64,000 nucleotides of DNA from Streptococcus mitis. GTDB taxonomy: Bacteria; Bacillota; Bacilli; Lactobacillales; Streptococcaceae. Position numbers and translations under genes: made by a program. The notes under the pieces are model-generated. The model worked only from the letters and a program-made list of their open reading frames with translations. It was not told the origin of the DNA and did not search any database. Every line of letters begins with the position of its first letter. Position 1 is the stretch's first letter. Location of the stretch: NCBI RefSeq assembly GCF_003943935.1, contig NZ_RJOB01000001.1, positions 174,395 through 238,394 of the forward strand, given 5' to 3'. Of the stretch, positions 61,101-64,000 are shown one piece after another.

Positions 61101-64000
61101 GTTGGTTGTTGGCTCTAGCGCCTGCTAAGATGGTCACATCTGCTCTGCTTTGACTGAGCAAGGAATCTCCTCCCTTAAGGTTAGCAACCAAACCACCAAC
61201 ATTATATTCTTTGCCCTGTTTCTCGTTTGCCTGGATGACACCAGTAAAGGAACTGTTGGAAATTTGTGTGTTTGTAGCACTAACAACCAGTCCTGCCACA
61301 TTAGAAGCATTGCCTATCACCGATACTTTACCTTGGACAGAAACATCTGTAATTCGAGCATTTTCTGCACTCCGAGCTAAGGCAGCAGAGTCATAGCTAC
61401 CCACAATATTGACATCCTTCAAATCTATACCAGAAACAGAAGAACCACTCTTGAGGTTTTCGAACAAAGGCTTAGCTAGATTATAGATAGCATACTGCTT
61501 ACCATTATGATTTCCAGTCAGACTGCCTGTGAAGTTCCCTCTGAGATAGACATAATCCGCAGGTGCCAGACTAACCTCACTAGCATCCAAATCAGCTCCC
61601 AAAACATAATTACTAGCCATATTTTTCTTCATAGCATCTATCAATCCAGAAAAGCTAGTGTAAACATTTTGCTGACTAGAAACTGATTTACTAATATAGA
61701 AGTCGTAGCCAGACTTGTAGCCTGTCTCACCTTCTTGAACAAGCTCAGGCAACGAGACTGTTACCCTATAAACATCTTTTCCGTCTTTTTGGATTTCAGA
61801 AATACTATGAACTGGGAGAAGCATTTCCTTAGCTTCACTTGATTTGACTTTGACAAAGTAGTTTGACAGATCTTTAGGCATGGAACTCATTGATACCAAT
61901 CGCTTATATTGGCCATTATCTTTACTGTAAAACTCAACTGAATCAACATCTCGGAAAGAGATCTTCTTATATTCGAGTTCAAATTCACGACTGTCTGTTT
62001 CAAATTCAGTGACACTACCATTGTCCAGTTCATAGGTCAGCTTGGTTTTCAAAGTATAAGCTGTGTAGTAATCCAACTCTCCAATTTTTAGACTATCATC
62101 GAAATTAGTGATTGGAAGAGTACGAACAAGCTTATCCCCCTGATATAATTCTGCAGTGGCTGAACGGAAGGATTTTGTTTGGTCTTCCAAGCTATATTGG
62201 ATCGCAACAGACTTATCATCTGCATTTTCAGTCAGACTTAGAATCGAAACTGTTGGCTTGACTTTCTGCACTCCATTGAGTGCTTCTTTGGCGGCTTGCA
62301 GACTAGCAAGAACTTGGTTGACTTGTACTTGTGTAGCCGTTTGACTATTTAGAACTATTTCTGACTTAGCCAATTGCTCTATATAAACTGTCTTCTTATC
62401 TGAATCAGCATTCTTATATTTAGCAGAAGTTTTAACAGTGACATTTAAATCGTACTCAGTCTGAAGATCCGTTTTGACAACCTCAAGACCGCTTAATTGC
62501 GCCTTAGCCTGTTTGATTTGTTCCACCAGTTGATTGATTTCCGCTTGACTGGCTTGGGATTGAGTAAGAATCGCCTGAGCTGCCATCAATGCAGAATCAT
62601 AGTTAGATTGATGACTTTGATCATCATTGAAATAACGTGCCTCTGCTTTAATTTGAGTTGCTTCTGTCAATAAATTATGCAGTGTAATTAAGTCGAACTC
62701 TTCTAAAGAAGCTGCTTGCGGTGCATCATTCGGAACCATAGCCGGCTTAGCTGTTCCAACTTTAACAACCTGAGTAACTGGGGATAAGGTCTCCTCATTT
62801 GACAACTCCTGACGGTCAATTTCCTGGCCATTAGAGCTGTAGACACGAGTCTTAATCCTACGTTCACCGTGAACTCCCGGTATTACAATGTTACGACTGC
62901 CTTGAACAAGTTCGTCCGTTTCTTCTTCACGAACTGAGAAGTTGATTTTATCTACTCGAATTTCGTCAGTGAAAGTTAACGGGTACTCTGGAAGAGATTC
63001 TGCTGTCGGTGATTCATTCGGAATCATAGTCGGCTTAGCTGTACCAACTTTAACAACCTGGGTAACTGGGGATAAGGTCTCCTCATTTGACAACTCTTGA
63101 CGGTCAATTTCCTGACCATTAGAGCTGTAGATACGAGTCTTAATCCTACGCTCGCCTTGAACTCCCGGGGTTACAATATTACGACTGCCTTGAACAAGTT
63201 CGTCCGTTTCTTCTTCACGAACTGCGAAGTTGATTTTATCTACTCGAATTTCGTCAGTGAAGGTTAACGGGTACTCTGGAAGAGTGTCCGATGTCGGTGC
63301 TTCTTTCGGAACCATAGTCGGATTAGCTGTTCCAACTTTAACAACCTGGGTAACTGGGGATAAGGTCTCCTCATTTGACAACTCTTGACGGTCAATTTCC
63401 TGACCATTAGAGCTGTAGATACGGGTCTTAATCCTACGCTCACCTGGAACTCCCGGGGTTACAATATTACGACTGCCTTCTGTAATCTCATCTGTATACA
63501 GCTCGACGATAGAAAAATCTATCTTTTCCATTCTGATAATGTCATTTATACTGAATTTCAACTCTGGAACTTCGTGAACTGGAGCTGTAGCTGGACTTGT
63601 ACCATAGTCTACTAACTCTGGAACTTCGTGAACTGGAGCTGTAGCTGGACTTGTACCATAGTCTACTAACTCTGGAACTTCGTGAACTGGAGCTGTAGAC
63701 GGACTCGTGCCATACTCATCTAACTCTGGAACTTCGTGAACTGGAGCTGTAGACGGACTCATGCCATAGTCTACTAGCTCTGGAACTTCGTGAACTGGAG
63801 CTGTGTCTGGACTTGTACCATACTCATCTAACTCTGGAGCTTCGTGAACTGGAGCTGTAGACGGACTCGTGCCATAGTCTACTAACTCTGGAACTTCGTG
63901 AACTGGAGCTGTGTCTGGACTTGTGCCATACTCATCTAACTCTGGAACTTCGTGAACTGGAGCTGTAGACGGACTTGTGCCATACTCATCTAACTCTGGA
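58165..64000 (-). CDS. M26 zinc metalloprotease, IgA1 protease/ZmpB-like (5' end outside)
   Basis: The minus-strand frame is open to the right edge, so at least 1944 residues are present and the N terminus (signal peptide and LPxTG region in this family) lies outside. The Met at 63762 is just a substitution inside a repeat, not the start. From the N-terminal side: 18-residue repeats GTSPATAPVHEVPELVDY; three G5-like domains (about 96-residue period); a coiled/helical spacer; the M26 N-terminal domain with GLUG-like repeats (NVGGLVANLKGG, RFGGLVGRL, QIGGIVGSNYF); and the C-terminal metalloprotease with HEMTH (59218-59232) and a downstream Glu in REGLGAEL. Members cleave IgA1 or other host proteins; which substrate applies cannot be read here. 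Confidence 0.92.
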   Translation of the reverse strand, partial: PELDEYGTSPSTAPVHEVPELDEYGTSPDTAPVHEVPELVDYGTSPSTAPVHEAPELDEYGTSPDTAPVHEVPELVDYGMSPSTAPVHEVPELDEYGTSPSTAPVHEVPELVDYGTSPATAPVHEVPELVDYGTSPATAPVHEVPELKFSINDIIRMEKIDFSIVELYTDEITEGSRNIVTPGVPGERRIKTRIYSSNGQEIDRQELSNEETLSPVTQVVKVGTANPTMVPKEAPTSDTLPEYPLTFTDEIRVDKINFAVREEETDELVQGSRNIVTPGVQGERRIKTRIYSSNGQEIDRQELSNEETLSPVTQVVKVGTAKPTMIPNESPTAESLPEYPLTFTDEIRVDKINFSVREEETDELVQGSRNIVIPGVHGERRIKTRVYSSNGQEIDRQELSNEETLSPVTQVVKVGTAKPAMVPNDAPQAASLEEFDLITLHNLLTEATQIKAEARYFNDDQSHQSNYDSALMAAQAILTQSQASQAEINQLVEQIKQAKAQLSGLEVVKTDLQTEYDLNVTVKTSAKYKNADSDKKTVYIEQLAKSEIVLNSQTATQVQVNQVLASLQAAKEALNGVQKVKPTVSILSLTENADDKSVAIQYSLEDQTKSFRSATAELYQGDKLVRTLPITNFDDSLKIGELDYYTAYTLKTKLTYELDNGSVTEFETDSREFELEYKKISFRDVDSVEFYSKDNGQYKRLVSMSSMPKDLSNYFVKVKSSEAKEMLLPVHSISEIQKDGKDVYRVTVSLPELVQEGETGYKSGYDFYISKSVSSQQNVYTSFSGLIDAMKKNMASNYVLGADLDASEVSLAPADYVYLRGNFTGSLTGNHNGKQYAIYNLAKPLFENLKSGSSVSGIDLKDVNIVGSYDSAALARSAENARITDVSVQGKVSVIGNASNVAGLVVSATNTQISNSSFTGVIQANEKQGKEYNVGGLVANLKGGDSLLSQSRADVTILAGARANNQRFGGLVGRLENNARISRSYVTGKIQNTTKNGQIGGIVGSNYFNGLVDNVISNISGTNVYSISGDQAYNNDRITEAYVVEGNQTLENDKFVTSTLTLNEAEEKLASLDITTNLEDTNLNLYSVNYAQEKNARENRLIAYSNMEKLLPFYNKETIISYGNKLPDHHKLNTEYLLDVVPMKGDQIITDINTNKASIDRLMLHFEDNTVDYLNLTYKGEFKNQAIAEYSVNGLDLLYTPEAFLSDYSRVLNQVLPELNKVVLDSPAMRTVLGVNADTSLDDLYLDTSFEQVKTKLSEELRKVLAMDKSINTEGNVVADYVAHKITANKEAFLLGLTYLNRWYNINYDNINVKDLSAYKFDFFGNHSASTIDTIISLGQSGMNNLKAKNNHLAYDASLSEATGKRGLFNYLENYRQIFLPYKTNNEWLKTNTKAYIVESKSDIAEARKLQDTAEGKSKYSVGVYDKITADNWEYKGMLLPLLTMSEKGVYVISNMSTISMGAYDRYRDVVDGKVRTDAELVEYVEDRVRKSAEYQRDHYDFWYKILSPESRDKLFRSVLVYDGFLMKDSTGQRYWAPANDKKSLAMQEFFGPAGKWYPSKGYNAYATGSVTHFDAARLLEDYGNSVYTHEMTHNSDGGIYFEGNGRREGLGAELYARGLLQSTPTPDEPTITLNTLFKVDKDSKTRMHTYNFKERVQNAADLQHYVHGMFDMIYTLDYLEGTSMLKQSDDAKLQWFRKMENYYITDKYGKETHAGNQTRTFTAEEIKQLKTFNSLIENDVITRRENKDSGKYGRNGYLSLSLFSPIYSALSNPNGAPGDVMFRRTAYELLAAKGYHEGFVPYVSGKYSKEAFDEGKKTWDGWSGRDVGLVTDQKVLENVFKGEYDSWVAFKKAMYKERIDQLTKLKPITIEYELRNPNSTKKVTIRSYAQMQKLMDEAVAEDVGNITNATSRVDASWVNLLKKKIYNAYLRETDDFRQSIFQK
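62750..63540 (-). repeat. Three near-identical G5-domain repeats in the protease gene
   Basis: Three copies with a period of about 288 bases (96 residues) share long identical stretches, for example TRIYSSNGQEIDRQELSNEE. The first copy from the N-terminal side has a different start (FSIVELYTDEITEGSRN), the other two carry REEETDELVQGSRN. Confidence 0.85.
63559..64000 (-). repeat. 54-bp tandem repeat array coding VHEVPEL units
   Basis: More than eight head-to-tail copies of a 54-base unit encoding 18 residues (TAPVHEVPELVDYGTSPA type) reach the right edge. Units alternate between VDYG/DEYG and between S/A/D variants. The array is in frame and keeps the protein open. Confidence 0.95.

Noticed and set aside
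58165..63762. The metalloprotease as a complete gene starting at 63762
   Set aside because: That Met is a point variant in the 18-residue repeat; the same frame and repeats continue to the window end, so the real start is outside.
63559..64000. CRISPR-like regular repeats
   Set aside because: Units are directly tandem without unique spacers and translate in frame as part of a surface protein.

Overview
The window is chromosomal DNA of a mitis-group Streptococcus (S. mitis, S. oralis or a close relative of S. pneumoniae). The housekeeping order (tseB/ypmB-aspC-asnS; a short deformylase, a GST, the Mn-riboswitch ATPase, mntE, an ABC-F protein, cca, dapB, degV, glmM, cdaR, cdaA, a ferredoxin reductase, whiA, yvcK, rapZ, ridA, engB, clpX, dfr, dpr) is, as far as I recall it, that of the SP_1542-SP_1572 stretch of S. 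pneumoniae. BOX and RUP elements, YSIRK signal peptides and LPxTG anchors agree. Almost all genes lie on the minus strand.

Region 1 (1-5.5 kb) holds asnS (cut by the left edge), aspC and a TseB-like gene, an MFS exporter and an FMN reductase, with BOX and RUP repeats. Region 2 (5.6-29.3 kb) is the main accessory block: three consecutive giant sortase-anchored glycosidases. They are a BgaA-type beta-galactosidase with two CBM71-like modules, a single polypeptide carrying both a GH20 and a GH84 beta-N-acetylglucosaminidase domain, and a GH101 endo-alpha-N-acetylgalactosaminidase with a complete chymotrypsin/V8-like serine protease domain near its N terminus. Each has a candidate catabolite (cre) operator upstream. 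In S. pneumoniae, as I recall, the bgaA and GH101 genes lie apart and its GH101 enzyme has no protease. Here the genes form one host-glycan (O-glycan and N-glycan) degradation island.

Region 3 (29.4-44 kb) has yaaA (apparently leaderless), a 54-aa membrane protein, a 531-aa membrane-anchored protein, a second deformylase with a changed active-site motif, a GST, and the manganese module: a yybP-ykoY (Mn2+) riboswitch with promoter and terminator in front of the P-type ATPase caxP/mgtA, and the Mn exporter mntE. An AT-rich glycosyltransferase pair sits between them. Next are an ABC-F ATPase, cca and dapB. The dapB leader is strongly structured and contains a perfect 10-base complement of its own Shine-Dalgarno region. 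Region 4 (44-57.4 kb) is core: degV, DUF1149, the c-di-AMP/cell-wall operon cdaA-cdaR-glmM, a ferredoxin reductase, a small accessory pair (membrane protein plus secreted protein with a doubtful start codon), rapZ-yvcK-whiA, ridA, engB, clpX, a 56-aa membrane protein, dfr and dpr. Region 5 (57.4-64 kb) has a BOX element with two boxB units and a large M26 zinc metalloprotease (IgA1 protease/ZmpB type) that runs off the right edge inside a 54-bp tandem repeat array.

Functionally the window pairs host-glycan and probably host-protein degradation at the cell surface with metal and oxidative-stress homeostasis (caxP, mntE, dpr, yaaA) and envelope control (tseB, cdaA, glmM, rapZ). No rRNA, tRNA or CRISPR was recognised. 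All family calls come from reading motifs; no database search was run.
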